DNA of 64,000 nucleotides, taken from Lantana camara. Taxonomy: Eukaryota; Streptophyta; Magnoliopsida; Lamiales; Verbenaceae. The stretch spans positions 38,264,501 to 38,328,500 of the forward strand of contig CM074860.1 in NCBI GenBank assembly GCA_037501455.1, read 5' to 3'. Shown here one piece after another: positions 35,829 through 46,908 of the stretch. The position numbers and the translations under genes were made by a program. How positions within the stretch are numbered: position 1 is the first letter of the stretch; each line of letters opens with the position of its first letter. The notes beneath the pieces were generated by a model. The model was given only the letters and a program-made list of their open reading frames with translations, was not told the DNA's origin and searched no databases.

Positions 35829-38800
35829 TCACTGATCGGAAGGGAACAACTCTGGATGGAACCGTCTCATTTTGTCTTCAGTCTCCCACGTGGCTTCTTC
35901 GGTCTTATCACTTCTCCAAAGAACCTTAACCATGGGGATCTTCCGGTTTCTTAATTCCTGAAACTTCTTATCCAATATCTTAACCGGTTTCTGAACAAAG
36001 GTAAGACTTGGTTCCAATTCTACTTCTTCAACAGGAATGATCTCGGTTTCATCGGGGTAGTATTTCCTCAGCTGAGACACGTGAAATACGTTATGAATCC
36101 CCGTGAGGCTCGGTGGTAGGTCCAATCTGTAAGCAACTTCTCCAATTCTTTCCAAAATCTCATAAGGACCGAAATAACGAGGTTTAAGTTTACCTCCTTT
36201 CCCAATCCGAGCAAATCCTTTACGTGGAGATGCCTTCAAGAATACCCGGTCTCCAACCTCAAACTCGAGATCCCTTCTGCGACGATCGGCGTAACTCTTC
36301 TGTCTGTCCTGAGCTGATTTCATCCGTTGTTTTATTAGTTGGACTTTCTCAATCATAGCTTCAACAGCCTTGGAAGGTTTTTCCAATTTCTCACCTTTCT
36401 TAACACCTTCCTGCTTAGTCCATTTCCATTCTTCCAAGTCGAAGAACAACGGAGAACGGCACTTCCGTCCATAAAGTAGCTCATACGGTGCCATTCCAAT
36501 CGAAGCCTGAAAACTGTTGTTGTACGCGAACTCAATCAAAGGTAGCTGATCATGCCAAGAAGACTGAAAATCCAAAGAACAAGCTGTAAGTAAATCCTCG
36601 AGATACCTTATTAATCTCTCGGACTGACCATCCGTCTGAGGATGAAAAGCTGTACTAAACTGGAGCTTCGTACCCAAAACCTCTTGCAATTCACGCCACA
36701 ACCTCGAAGTGAACCGCGGATCTCTGTCTGAAACTATACTGATCGGAATCCCATGAAGTCTAACGATCTCCCGGTTGTAAAGCTCGGCTAGCTTGCGAAT
36801 CTTATACGACATCCTAACCGGTAGAAAATGTGCAGACTTCGTCAAACGGTCCACAATCACCCAAATACCATCAAATCCACCTTTCACCTTAGGTAATCCG
36901 GACACGAAATCCATCGTCACCTGTTCCCACTTCCACTCAGGAATAGGTAACGACTGAAGAAGACCTCCCGGTTTCTGATGCTCGGCTTTCACTTTCTGAC
37001 AAGTGAGACAATGCCTCACAAACTCGGCTACATCTTTCTTCAATCCACGCCACCAATAATATTGCCTTAAGTCCTTATACATCTTGTTTCCTCCGGGGTG
37101 GATAGAATAAGCCGATCTGTGAGCTTCCTCGAGCAACACCCGTTTCAACTCTTCGGGTACAACCACTCGGTTCTTGAAACGAAGAAGACCGGTTTCATCG
37201 AACCCGAATGGACACTCTGGATCAGCTCTTGCCTTAGCTACCAATCTCTGAACTTCCAAATCCGTACTCTGAGCCTCAAACAACCTGTGCTTCAATTCTG
37301 GCTGGACCGAAATATTAGAAACTCGAGCCTTTAAGACAATTGGCTCGATTCCACTACTTTCACCCACTTCCAAGCTCGACACACTAGCCTTCCTACTAAG
37401 TGCATCGGCGACCACATTGGCTTTGCCGGGATGGTACTTGATCGTGCAATCATAATCTTCCAACCTTTCCATCCAACGCCGTTGCCTCATATTCAAATCC
37501 TTCTGAGTGAATAGATACTGGAGGCTTTTGTGGTCGGTGAAAATCTCGAAGGACACCCCGTACAAATAATGTCTCCATTTTCCAAGTGCAAAGACTACGG
37601 CAGCAAGCTCAAGATCATGTGTCGGGTAATTCTTCTCATGCTCTTTTAACTTCCTTGATGCATAAGCAATCACTTTACCCTTCTGGGTCAACACACATCC
37701 CAAGCCTTCCTTAGAAGCATCCGTATAAACAGCATACCCTTCAGAACCTTCCGGAAGGGCTAACACTGGAGCAGACACTAACTTCTCCTTCAAGAAAGTG
37801 AAACTCTTCTCACAATCTTCATTCCAATCAAATTTCACATTCTTCTTCGTCAACCGGGTTAAAGGAGCTGCTAACTTGGAGAAATCCTTCACAAACCTCC
37901 GGTAATAACCTGCCAATCCCAAGAAACTCGTAATCTCAGAGGCATTCCTAGGTTTCTCCCACTTCAACACCGACTCAATCTTGGAAGGATCGACTTCCAA
38001 ACCATTGCCTGAAATCACGTGGCCCAAGAATGACACCCGGTCAATCCAGAATTCACACTTGCTGAACTTGGCAAACAACTGATGCTCCTTTAAAGTCCTC
38101 AATACCAACTGAAGGTGTCTTGCATGCTCCTCGGCAGACTTCGAGAAAACCAGGATATCATCAATAAAGATGACCACGAACTTATCCAGAAAAGGCCTGA
38201 AAATCCTGTGCATCATATCCATAAAAGCTGCTGGGGCATTAGTCAAACCAAACGGCATCACAACAAACTCATGGTGCCCATACCGAGTGTTAAATCCTGT
38301 CTTAGAAATATCCCCTGCTCGGATACGCAGCTGGTAGTATCCTTGTCTCAAATCCAATTTCGAATAGACTTTCGAACCCTGAAGTATGTCAAACAACTCC
38401 TCGATGTGTGGAAGAGGATACTTGTTCTTGATCGTCATCCGGTTCAACTCTCTATAGTCTATGCACATTCTCAAGGTCCCGTCCTTCTTCTTTACAAACA
38501 AAACCGGTGCACCCCAAGGAGAAGAACTCGGTCTAATGTACCCAATCTCCAACAACGCATCAAGTTGAGTCTTCAACTCTTTCAACTCGGCCGGAGCCAT
38601 ACGATACGGAGTCTTAGAGTACGACTCTGCATTAGGGTACAAGTCGATCACAAACTCAATTTCCCGTTCTGGAGGTAAAGAATCCAATTCCTCAGGAAAG
38701 ACCTCGGGAAACTCCTTCACTACTTCCGTCTCTTCCAACTTACTTTGATCCTTAGGTTTGTTAAGAATATAAGCAATGAAACCCGTGGCTCCCTCTCGAA

Positions 38801-40409
38801 CCAACTTATGAGCTTCAGAAAAAGAAAGTAACGGTACAGTCTTGGAACTCCAATCTACTACCAAATCTGATCCCAACTGAACCTTCTTCGCTCTACAACC
38901 AACGGTAGCAGAATGTCTGTACAACCAATCCATGCCCAGAATAGATCCATAGCAAGTCATCGGCAGCTCAATGAAGTCTGACAAGAAAACTCGACCCTCG
39001 ATGCTCACCGGAACCTCTCTGAACACCCGATCAGATTCTAAACTACCACCAAAAGGAGTACTAACCACATAGCATGCAGAAGAACGAGAAACAGGCAAAG
39101 GCAAAGAAACAGATATAACACTCGAAAGAAAGGAGTGAGTAGCTCCTGGATCAAACAACGTATGAATGTTCGTGTTATGTATGCAAATGGTACCTTCAAC
39201 TACCTCGGCTGGATCAATATCAGCATCCTGCTGCTCACCCTCCAAAGCATAAGCCCGAGCCCTAATCAGTGGCCTCGGTGCTCCCGGTGGTGGTATCTTG
39301 GGATCGGGACAACCATCTACCAAATGCTCATCGCTCCCACAAAGTAAGCATAAACCCAAACGCCTCCTGCAGTTATCATAGATGTGTGTCCTCTGTCCAC
39401 AGAAGGTACAATAAGGTCTCTCGGGTGGTGGTGGCAAAGCTGGAGCAACTGGAGTAACTGGAGCTCGAATCACTGGTCCTGTTGGTCGGGGCTTCTTCCC
39501 TGGGCCCTGTGGAGCTGGTGGTGGAGAAGAATATACCATCGGCCTCTTGCCTGAAGCAGAACCCGAGCCAGAACCCTTATACCCTGATCCGGCACCTCTG
39601 AACCCTGATCCAGAACCTCTGAATCCCGATCCTGACCCTGAGCCCGAACCTGAACCTAAACGGTAGGTAGACCGCCTCGCATTCACTGAATCCTCAACCA
39701 ATAGAGCCTTCTTGGTAGCCTTCACCCAGGTACTCGTGTTGACCGCCTCAATCGCTACCTGAATATCCGGTCTAAGGCCCTGAACAAACTGCATCGCCTT
39801 ATGGAAATCATCACTCGCTATATTAGGAGCATAGCGGGACAATCTCTCATACTCAGCGATATACTCTGAGACCGACCTGTTTCCTTGCTTGAGCTCTGTA
39901 AATTCCTTCAATCTTCTAGTGCGAGAAGATGGTGGAATGAACTTGTTCTGAAATTCTCTGATAAACACTTCCCAGTTCACTTCCTCGCCTGCAGCATCCA
40001 ACACAATCCGGGCACTCTCCCACCAAGAGTAGGCCTCACCCTGAATCAAAGAAATAGTACAACGGGCCTTCTCTCTGGACTCAAACGGGATAAGCTCCCA
40101 TATCCTCTCAATCTCTTTCAGCCACTGCTCGGCCTGAGTATCATTTCCTTTGTAAAATTTAGGAGGATGCTGGTTCTGAAACTCCTTGAAAACAGCTGAA
40201 ATCTGGCCTCCAGGCTGTGGTGGTGCAACTGGTGGTGGTGGTGGAACATGATCCCGAACTCTTTGATCAATAAGACCCACCACTGCGTTCATGAAGTCCT
40301 GTGGCTGAGCCTGAGGAGGTGGAGGAGGAGGTGGTGATCTCTCCCTGCGATGATGTCGATGATGTCGATGTCTAGGAGAACGATCACGGTGATGTCTATC
40401 GCAAGCCAT
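35829..40409 (-). CDS. gag-pol: Gag-Pol polyprotein of Tekay-type Ty3/gypsy retrotransposon, intact
   Basis: A 1526-residue single frame supplying particle proteins and replication enzymes. Visible order: basic Arg/His N-terminus and Pro runs (1-65); Gag capsid-like region (about 70-230); Gly/Ser repeats (252-288); two CX2CX4HX4C zinc knuckles (334-347 and 354-367); protease with DPGATHSF (420-427) in place of the more usual DS/TG; reverse transcriptase with LDLRQGYYQ and FIDD (748-751); RNase H with Asp897, Glu934, Asp959 and Asp1002; integrase HHCC (His1097, His1104, Cys1134, Cys1137) and DDE triad (Asp1167, Asp1228, Glu1264, with 35 residues between the last two); chromodomain-type tail (about 1470-1522) that in this clade targets heterochromatin. 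The start is the first ATG after the PBS leader. No stop or frameshift is seen, and all catalytic positions are filled. Confidence 0.96.
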   Translation of the reverse strand: MACDRHHRDRSPRHRHHRHHRRERSPPPPPPPQAQPQDFMNAVVGLIDQRVRDHVPPPPPVAPPQPGGQISAVFKEFQNQHPPKFYKGNDTQAEQWLKEIERIWELIPFESREKARCTISLIQGEAYSWWESARIVLDAAGEEVNWEVFIREFQNKFIPPSSRTRRLKEFTELKQGNRSVSEYIAEYERLSRYAPNIASDDFHKAMQFVQGLRPDIQVAIEAVNTSTWVKATKKALLVEDSVNARRSTYRLGSGSGSGSGSGFRGSGSGFRGAGSGYKGSGSGSASGKRPMVYSSPPPAPQGPGKKPRPTGPVIRAPVTPVAPALPPPPERPYCTFCGQRTHIYDNCRRRLGLCLLCGSDEHLVDGCPDPKIPPPGAPRPLIRARAYALEGEQQDADIDPAEVVEGTICIHNTNIHTLFDPGATHSFLSSVISVSLPLPVSRSSACYVVSTPFGGSLESDRVFREVPVSIEGRVFLSDFIELPMTCYGSILGMDWLYRHSATVGCRAKKVQLGSDLVVDWSSKTVPLLSFSEAHKLVREGATGFIAYILNKPKDQSKLEETEVVKEFPEVFPEELDSLPPEREIEFVIDLYPNAESYSKTPYRMAPAELKELKTQLDALLEIGYIRPSSSPWGAPVLFVKKKDGTLRMCIDYRELNRMTIKNKYPLPHIEELFDILQGSKVYSKLDLRQGYYQLRIRAGDISKTGFNTRYGHHEFVVMPFGLTNAPAAFMDMMHRIFRPFLDKFVVIFIDDILVFSKSAEEHARHLQLVLRTLKEHQLFAKFSKCEFWIDRVSFLGHVISGNGLEVDPSKIESVLKWEKPRNASEITSFLGLAGYYRRFVKDFSKLAAPLTRLTKKNVKFDWNEDCEKSFTFLKEKLVSAPVLALPEGSEGYAVYTDASKEGLGCVLTQKGKVIAYASRKLKEHEKNYPTHDLELAAVVFALGKWRHYLYGVSFEIFTDHKSLQYLFTQKDLNMRQRRWMERLEDYDCTIKYHPGKANVVADALSRKASVSSLEVGESSGIEPIVLKARVSNISVQPELKHRLFEAQSTDLEVQRLVAKARADPECPFGFDETGLLRFKNRVVVPEELKRVLLEEAHRSAYSIHPGGNKMYKDLRQYYWWRGLKKDVAEFVRHCLTCQKVKAEHQKPGGLLQSLPIPEWKWEQVTMDFVSGLPKVKGGFDGIWVIVDRLTKSAHFLPVRMSYKIRKLAELYNREIVRLHGIPISIVSDRDPRFTSRLWRELQEVLGTKLQFSTAFHPQTDGQSERLIRYLEDLLTACSLDFQSSWHDQLPLIEFAYNNSFQASIGMAPYELLYGRKCRSPLFFDLEEWKWTKQEGVKKGEKLEKPSKAVEAMIEKVQLIKQRMKSAQDRQKSYADRRRRDLEFEVGDRVFLKASPRKGFARIGKGGKLKPRYFGPYEILERIGEVAYRLDLPPSLTGIHNVFHVSQLRKYYPDETEIIPVEEVELEPSLTFVQKPVKILDKKFQELRNRKIPMVKVLWRSDKTEEATWETEDKMRRFHPELFPSDQ

Positions 40410-40639
40410 CCTGAAATCAAGTCACTATTATGCGTGTTCGATTAGTCAATGCCAATGTGTGCAAATAATTCACAGATTGCACATAAATTCAGAAATTTAA
40501 CAAGTCACCCCAAAATCAAATAAGTCAGGTAGGTTCAAGTGTCAAATAACAATGCAAGACTCTCAAATTGACAGTTAGTTCCTATGCCGTGCGACCTAGA
40601 CTCACAAGACACGACACTAGAGACCCGGTTTTGCAACCG

Positions 40640-40652
40640 GGCTCTGATACCA
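40640..40652 (-). other. Primer-binding site, element I
   Basis: The + strand GGCTCTGATACCA gives a perfect 13-nt TGGTATCAGAGCC on the minus strand, complementary to initiator-Met tRNA, 8 nt from the LTR. The leader from PBS to ATG is only about 230 nt. Confidence 0.95.
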
Positions 40653-41087
40653 CCGTAGGATGTAGCACCCGGAACGCCAGGCACCACATCCCCCGCACTA
40701 TAGCTCCAATCCACATATGAAATGGACAATCCATACATGAATCAAAGCGATAGCGAACGGGAGACAATAAAATGACTCAAGGCTAGGCGGGTACCCTCAA
40801 TTTAAAACCAAACAACAATCAAGTCAGAGTATTAAAAGCGGAAGCAATAACATTCATTAGATACGTATAGGTACCATATTTATTTATTTACTTATAGTTA
40901 CCAACATTCACACTGTCAATACAATCTCAATTCCCAACAATATAGATAACAAGGCGATATACAAAATATCCCAAATAGCTATACATACAAAATGTGGGAA
41001 TGAAGTGTGCTAGACCCAAATTTAAAGACCACCAGACTCTAAATTCCCGCCTAGCACGCCCTGCAAAACACTGAAAAGTTGAGGTGT

Positions 41088-41223
41088 CAGTCCAACACAG
41101 ACTGAGCGAGGGGTATAAATAAATATAAACGCACATACATGCAAGTTATAACCTCGGGTAATAATTTTGGAAAACAATACAATCAAATAGGTTAAAAGAG
41201 ATACTATCGCCCGAGATTACAAC
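41088..41223 (-). other. Conserved two-hairpin module (element I 5' LTR)
   Basis: Hairpin 1 pairs 41145-41158 (GTTATAACCTCGGG) with 41210-41223 (CCCGAGATTACAAC). Hairpin 2 lies at 41088-41104 (CAGTCCAACACAGACTG). Equivalent pairs occur at the same place in the other LTRs of this type, with paired base changes between families. Confidence 0.65.
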
Positions 41224-42061
41224 TGATTCCATTTCAATTCAATCAATTCAATACAATCAATAGTGGCCCGGCGAGTGGGGCAATTCTCCAACCTTACACC
41301 GACTGTGTACAATCAATCAATCAATTATTAGGTGATTAGGTGATCAAGCAATTCATTAATGTGCACAATTAGCAGTTTCAATAACACTTTCTTCCTCCGG
41401 GTGATGGTGGGATTGCAAGGCCCCACCATCCAATCAATCTGGGCAGAGGGTACATGAATCCCTAAGCCCGGAACTCCTTCCTCCCCTAATCTCCTAGAGG
41501 GTTCAGGGGTCATCCCAATTTGGTGAGGATAGCTCTCGAGTTACCCGTCAGCCCATGCTTTCCCGGTTGGCTCGAGTCACTACCCTCGGGCCACAGTGCA
41601 ATACAATACTCGCCAAAACAATCAATCAATCAATCAATTTCTTCCAATAATTCGATAAACATTTGAAAACCAATCTCATTTGAAAACTATAAGTATAAAT
41701 ATATAAGTTTTGGCTTAAAATTCACATAGGGTTGTACGGGTTCTAGGTATCTAAAATTAAACCTCACCTGAACGACCCAAAATAAACCAAGGAAACAGCT
41801 CACGGGGCCTGCTCCTCGTCACCAGGAAGCTGGTCTGTGCAAAAAAAAAGATAAATGTCCGTGAAACACGACTCAAAATGTACCAAATATGACGAACGGC
41901 GAAAATGCAACGAGACGACGAGAAAAATATAATGTACCATAAAAATATCACGTTTCAACATGTATGCAATCATATAACATCAATTAGGGGTCAAAGAAAT
42001 GATTGGAGAATAATGTTGAAAAATTAATTTTATGCAGTAGCTTTTGCTCTACATTCGCCGT

Positions 42062-42285
42062 GGGAACGGCCGTTCCGGCCTTCCCTTGAAAATGGAAAGG
42101 GCCGTTCCCATGGCTCAGAAAACGCGCGCCAGCGTTTTTAAATTTAAAACGCGTTTTGGCTGGGAAGGGCCGTTCCGGCTCGCAGGCCAAAGTGGGAACG
42201 GCCGTTCCCAGTCTCGCTGGCCTAGTCTCAGCATCATGGGAACGGCCGTTCCAGTTTTGAACTGGGGTTGGGAAGGGCCGTTCCC
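42062..42285. repeat. LTR palindrome cluster, GGGAACGGCCGTTCCC type (element I 5' LTR)
   Basis: Same six copies as 34634-34857. The LTR differences noticed here (GGGAAGGG vs GGAAAGGG left arm; GGGGCTGGG vs GGGGTTGGG) are single changes. Confidence 0.93.
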
Positions 42286-43222
42286 AGAATACGTGAGCAA
42301 AAGAATGCAGAGCAGAAACAGAGCAGCCATGGCAATCACAACAAATAACCACAAAAATGGCTTCAAGCCAAGTTTAAATGCAAATATAAGATGCACTAAA
42401 TATGCTAACATACATTTTGATCAATAACAATTCATAAAAACACTTGACTCCATGTTAGATCATCAATAATTCATCATTTGAAACCCATATATTCATTCAT
42501 GCTCCAAGTTCATAAAACTCAAGATAAATGCATCAAACTTGAGCTCAAAGCTCACATACATATTTCCAACACTCAATACACAATATAACCAATGTATAAC
42601 AAAGCCCTAGATATACCATTTATACAAGAAAATCATCCATTCTCCATAATTACCTCAAGAGAAAGAAATGGAAGAAGAGATGATGAAGTGATGTTGATGA
42701 TGCTTGTATGATCACAAAACCCACAATTATTAACTTGAATGGATGAAATCTCCTCTCATCAAAGTGAGGGTTTTGATCGGTTGAAATGGGAAGCAAGAAC
42801 AAGGAAGAAATGTTTGTATGAATGAGAAAGAGATGCTACGTGATGTTTGATCAAGAAGGAGAAAAGATGGCCAAATTTTGCTATTAAATCCTTTCACTTA
42901 ATAAGTTATACAATCAAGTCCAATTCCAATATTAAATGATCAATATGGTCCAATTCAATTAGATCCCATATGCATGAAAATGAACAATTAAGGACATAAA
43001 AGAAATGAATCACATTCGGGAAAATAAATCACATTGCAATCACGTTCAATAAATCCGAAAAATATAATATGATATGAATTTTCAATAAAATGTTAAGAAT
43101 ATAATTTTATAAAATTAATGTCATGCTATGGAAATTAAAGAAATGAACAATTAAAATAAAATATATCCCTCAAACGCACACGTGTCGTTCATACCTGAAT
43201 TGCCGAAAGCTGGGGCGTTACA

Positions 43223-43922
43223 TCTATACTCGAGTTCTAAATCTTTAAAGCAATCGGTGAGAGAGCCCCGTCTCTCAAACAAGCAAGGAGAGTACCCCGA
43301 CTCTCAAACAAGCAAGGAGAGTACCCCGACTCTCACAAAAGCAAGGATCCTAAAGAATACTTAATTAAACATTCACACAAAACCTCATGTAATGAGCAAG
43401 TAGAAGAAGCCAAATATACCAACTAGTCATAGAAAAGTAATTTACAAATACAAAGAACCATACGTGGTGATAGTAAAATGTATATTGCACGTGATATGCA
43501 TGTTTAGGTGTACCGTTCACCATGGTCTTAGGAAACTTCAATGGCAGTGACTTGATTTAATACTTGATTCTTTGATCGGGATCCCTTCTAACCAAAATGC
43601 CAACCCTCAAATGCCTAACGCATGTATATACTTCAATAATTACTCAATCTTCATCCCGCGATCCAATTTTCTATCCTTTCTATCACCACAGTTCGAAGAT
43701 TCAATTCTTGAATATGTACTTGATAGCAATCCGACCTACTCATTCTTCTCACAAATTATAGTTGACCTCCTCCAATGCCCGGGCTAATTATTTGATCACT
43801 CGAGGTCTAACTTTTATCCTTCATAATATTCCCGGTTCAAGTAACTCTCATGTGATCCTTTGCGATAGAGAATGTTCCCGTCGAGTTGTTTTTATCTTGT
43901 ACCATAGTAATAGTGCCGCACC
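43223..43922 (-). mobile_element. Continuation of element H interior after element I
   Basis: 43223-43227 is the right TSD of I. The following 695 bp match the PPT-proximal interior of non-autonomous element K in layout: hairpin units GAGAG...CCCCG...CTCTC at 43257-43335, then a GTACCGTTCACC segment near 43512. No coding motif is seen in 43560-43922. It ends at the LTR of element J, so the 5' part of H is missing or outside the window. Confidence 0.7.
43257..43335 (-). repeat. Hairpin repeat array, element H (3 units)
   Basis: Units GAGAGAGCCCCGTCTCTC and twice GAGAGTACCCCGACTCTC. The A-T change next to the loop is matched on the other arm, so pairing is kept. Confidence 0.85.
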
Positions 43923-46908
43923 TGTAACGCCCGAGCGCGAGACGTCACATCCCCCGCACCATGACCCGACCCGTATACGAAATGGATTTCCATACACGTG
44001 CCGAATCATAGAGGACGGAGACATACACACTCGCTAAGCCAGGCGGGACTAACCTATAACTTAAACCCCAACAACAACAACCACAACAATCAGAGCAAAG
44101 GAAACGCGGAAGCAATCCTTCATATATTATATATTGAGCTAGAGCTCTAGGTACCAACATGTATTCCATATATGTTGAGCTATACGCTCTATGTACCAAT
44201 AATTCGAGTAAGATACATATAGGTACCATATTCATGTACGCTCCATACATACAAAATCCAAAAATGAAATCAAATGCGTGTGAAGGAAAGGCTAGACACT
44301 ATGCAAGACTCTCCTCCCGACTCGCATCCCGCCTAGCATCCCCCTTCCTGCAAAAACAACTGAAACAACTTCGGGTTCAGTCTTAGATAGACTGGTGGGT
44401 ATAAAAAGAGGCATAATATCATAATATTTTGGAATTTAAACACGTACATGCAAGTTATAATCCTTATTCGAGGTTTAGAACCCTTTTTCCCCAAGTGGGA
44501 GTAAATAAGATACAACAAATAGGATTATAACGATTCATTTCCTTCATTAGGTCATTAGTAGCCCGGCGAGAGGGCGTGCATCATCTCCAACCACCACCTC
44601 GTGTAATTCATTAATCTTTCATTCATACATTCATTCATGCATACATTCTTTCGTGCACATTCATTAGATCATTCATTCGATCATACATATACTCCTTTTT
44701 CCTCTGGGTAGGGAACGGGTTTGCAAGGCCCGAACCCTCATTCATTAATGCTAGAGGAGTACATGAATCCCCAAAAGCGCGGGTCCCCTTTCATTCACTA
44801 ATCTCCTAGTGAAATCTAGGTTGCCGAAATTGTTGGAACTAGTATAAATGGATTCCCGTCAGCCCAAGCTTCCCCGGTTCACCACTACACTAAGTCCCGG
44901 GCCCCCATTCATTGTGATCACACATTCATTACTCGCCAAAACATTTTGGTAGGATAGTCAAGAAAATGGCTTTCGTTTGAAACATTGTTCGTTGAAAACT
45001 CGCTATAAATACATATATAGGGTTTTGGCCAAAATCTTGCACATTAGGTGTTCGGGGTCATATTGTTATCTAATAGAAGAAAAACCCACCTGGTCGACAA
45101 AAGAACCCGACACAACTCTCACTGCTCGCCCACGGCACCCACCGGACCAAGACCTGTGTGACAAAGGTAGTGTGAGACTCTATTATGACCACATTAGACG
45201 CTCGGCTATGCAATAACATGTTAAGGAATGCTTAAAATGCGATAATATGTTCAATTTATGATCATGAATGTCATAGAATCCAATTAAACACATAATTCAA
45301 CAAGTTTCGTTCATTATACGATAAAACCGTATTCAATCTCGATCACATCGTTCATACTTTCATTCATAAGGTTATCAATATCATAAATCAATCATAAAAC
45401 ATAGCTTTAATACACTCACGTTGCATACAATTCACAAATACGAGCAATAAACGCAACACAAGCAATAAAAGAGTTCCCCCAAAGCTGCCATTTCAAATGA
45501 CACGGCCGTGTTGAGTTTTCAAAGGAAACGGACATGGCCGTGACCGAGGTTTAAAATCCAAAAATTCAAAGTCGAGAGCTTGACACGGCCGTGTTGAGTT
45601 TTTAAAGCATTTGGACACGGCCGTGTGCGGGGTTAAATTCAGAAAAATTCAAAGTCGATAGCCCAGCACGGCCGTGTCCATATTCAGTTCAAAGCTGACA
45701 CGGCCGTGTCAGCTCGTCGTCTTCACAAGAGAAACAGAGCATAAGCTCTGTTTCTTCGAGGGAAAAGCTTGAAAAACAGGGCAGCAACAAGGAAGCTCAT
45801 ATATTACCCTTAGACATGTTTTTAATTCATATAATTCACATATATCATGTAATCCAATCATTTATACAAGAATTCACACCCAAAGTTGGCAAAAGATCAC
45901 TCAAAACCAAGCTATTCATCCATGGAAGCTTCAAGCTCCATTAATGGCAAATCATGTAATACATAACCAAGATGAAATCCAAGCATACAAAAATGATGAG
46001 GAAGTTACAAGCAACACGTTTCATGTATCATCTAACACTTAAAACCAAGGAAAGACATGTAACCAAGAATTTATACCATATAATTCATTTCAAGCTATTT
46101 TCTCATAACACATGATTCCCCAACTCAAATCAAGATACAATCGGGAGAAAATAGAGAGGAGAAGGAGAGAAAAACAATCCATACCTTACCTTGGAAGAAG
46201 ATTGGATGAAGGTTGATCTTGAGCTCAAAGTGTGGATGATCAAAACAAGGGTTTCTTTGGAGCTTTCTCTTGGTCTCTTGAGATGATGATTTGATCGATC
46301 AACAATGGAACAAGGGAGGAGGAAAAATGCTGATTTTTAGTGCTAATACTAGTAGGATTCGGGTCGGTTCAAGTCCGGTTTGTTTAGTAAACGGTTCAAA
46401 CAAGTTATAAGAAACAAGGTTAAGGAAAAGTTCGATGTCGGAGGTTCAAATGGTATCGAAAAAGTATAAGGTCAAGTTTAATGGATAGGTATCGTCGAGA
46501 CAAGCTCAACGCCGGGTACGGATCTCGATTTCGAGGTCCGGAGCTCAAGATATCGCGAAAACCGTTTAGGGTTACCTATATACAAATAGGTCCCTAAACT
46601 TTCAAAAAGTGGCAATTAAGCCCAAACTCAATTTCCAATTGAGTCCAAAACATTCAAATAAGTTACAATCAAGCCCACGGATTACACGAAACATATAATT
46701 CCATTCACTTAACACCGAATTCATGAAATTCACATTCTCACGTATTCATTCATATAATCATAACTCAATTTAGAATTCATATAAAATTTAAACCATTGAA
46801 TCAAATTAGAAACGAATTCAATTAGTAAAACAAAATATAAAATCATATAATTAAATGCAAATGCGCACGTAACTCTTACCTGCACGTGTGAAAACACGGG
46901 GCATTACA
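43923..46908 (-). mobile_element. 3' LTR of element J (minus strand, 2986 bp)
   Basis: Runs on + from TGTAACGCCCGAG to GGGGCATTACA followed by a CT-rich PPT complement. Minus-strand landmarks: donor CCAAG|GTAAGG at 46189; palindromes 45713 to 45499; acceptor TTTGTCACACAG at 45154; exon-like block 45153-45090 ending ACCAG|GTGGG; TATA-rich 45020-45003; hairpin 1 (44531-44519 with 44468-44454); hairpin 2 (44394-44378); acceptor TTTTTGCAG at 44348. Confidence 0.9.
45499..45713. repeat. LTR palindrome cluster, GACACGGCCGTGTC type (6 copies, element J)
   Basis: Copies at 45499-45512, 45531-45545, 45582-45595, 45614-45628, 45665-45680 and 45694-45713. The last is a perfect 20-bp palindrome, GCTGACACGGCCGTGTCAGC. 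Confidence 0.93.

Larger units (their letters stand above)
41061..42653 (-). promoter_or_regulatory. Candidate spliced-leader region of element I: two intron-like stretches around a 67-nt exon-like block
   Basis: Donor CTTGAG|GTAATT (42653), T-rich acceptor ending GCACAG (41835), block 41834-41768, donor TTCAG|GTGAGG (41767), and acceptor CTTTTCAGTGTTTTGCAG (41061). The same four boundary sites recur in order in the other LTRs of this type in both orientations (element B is weaker). No transcript evidence is available. A TATA-rich stretch at 41691-41708 might instead be a promoter. Confidence 0.45.
33233..43222 (-). mobile_element. Intact, young autonomous Ty3/gypsy Tekay-type retrotransposon (element I), TSD TCTAT
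   Basis: This 9990-bp element has two 2562-bp LTRs, a perfect PBS, a PPT and one uninterrupted Gag-Pol frame. TCTAT flanks it at 33228-33232 and 43223-43227. By eye the LTRs differ at only about a dozen positions, mostly C/T or G/A, which points to a recent insertion. It sits 39 bp inside element H. It is the only element here with all enzymes apparently intact, so it is a plausible helper for the pol-less elements. Confidence 0.96.
40661..43222 (-). mobile_element. 5' LTR of element I (2562 bp)
   Basis: Nearly identical to 33233-35794 (offset 7428). Candidate transcript structure on the minus strand: CT-rich leader ending at 42654, donor GTAATT at 42653, intron-like stretch with palindromes 42285-42062, exon-like block 41834-41768, second intron-like stretch with hairpins, acceptor TTTTGCAG at 41061, then a last exon-like part running through the PBS to the Gag-Pol ATG. 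Confidence 0.95.

Noticed and set aside
38115..38678. 187-codon + frame opposite reverse transcriptase
   Set aside because: Antisense shadow of the conserved pol gene on the other strand.
41691..41708. TATA-rich stretch as the main LTR promoter
   Set aside because: It follows directly after the second donor-like site in most LTRs of this type. A promoter upstream of the CT-rich leader fits the splice-like layout better, so it is mentioned only as an alternative.
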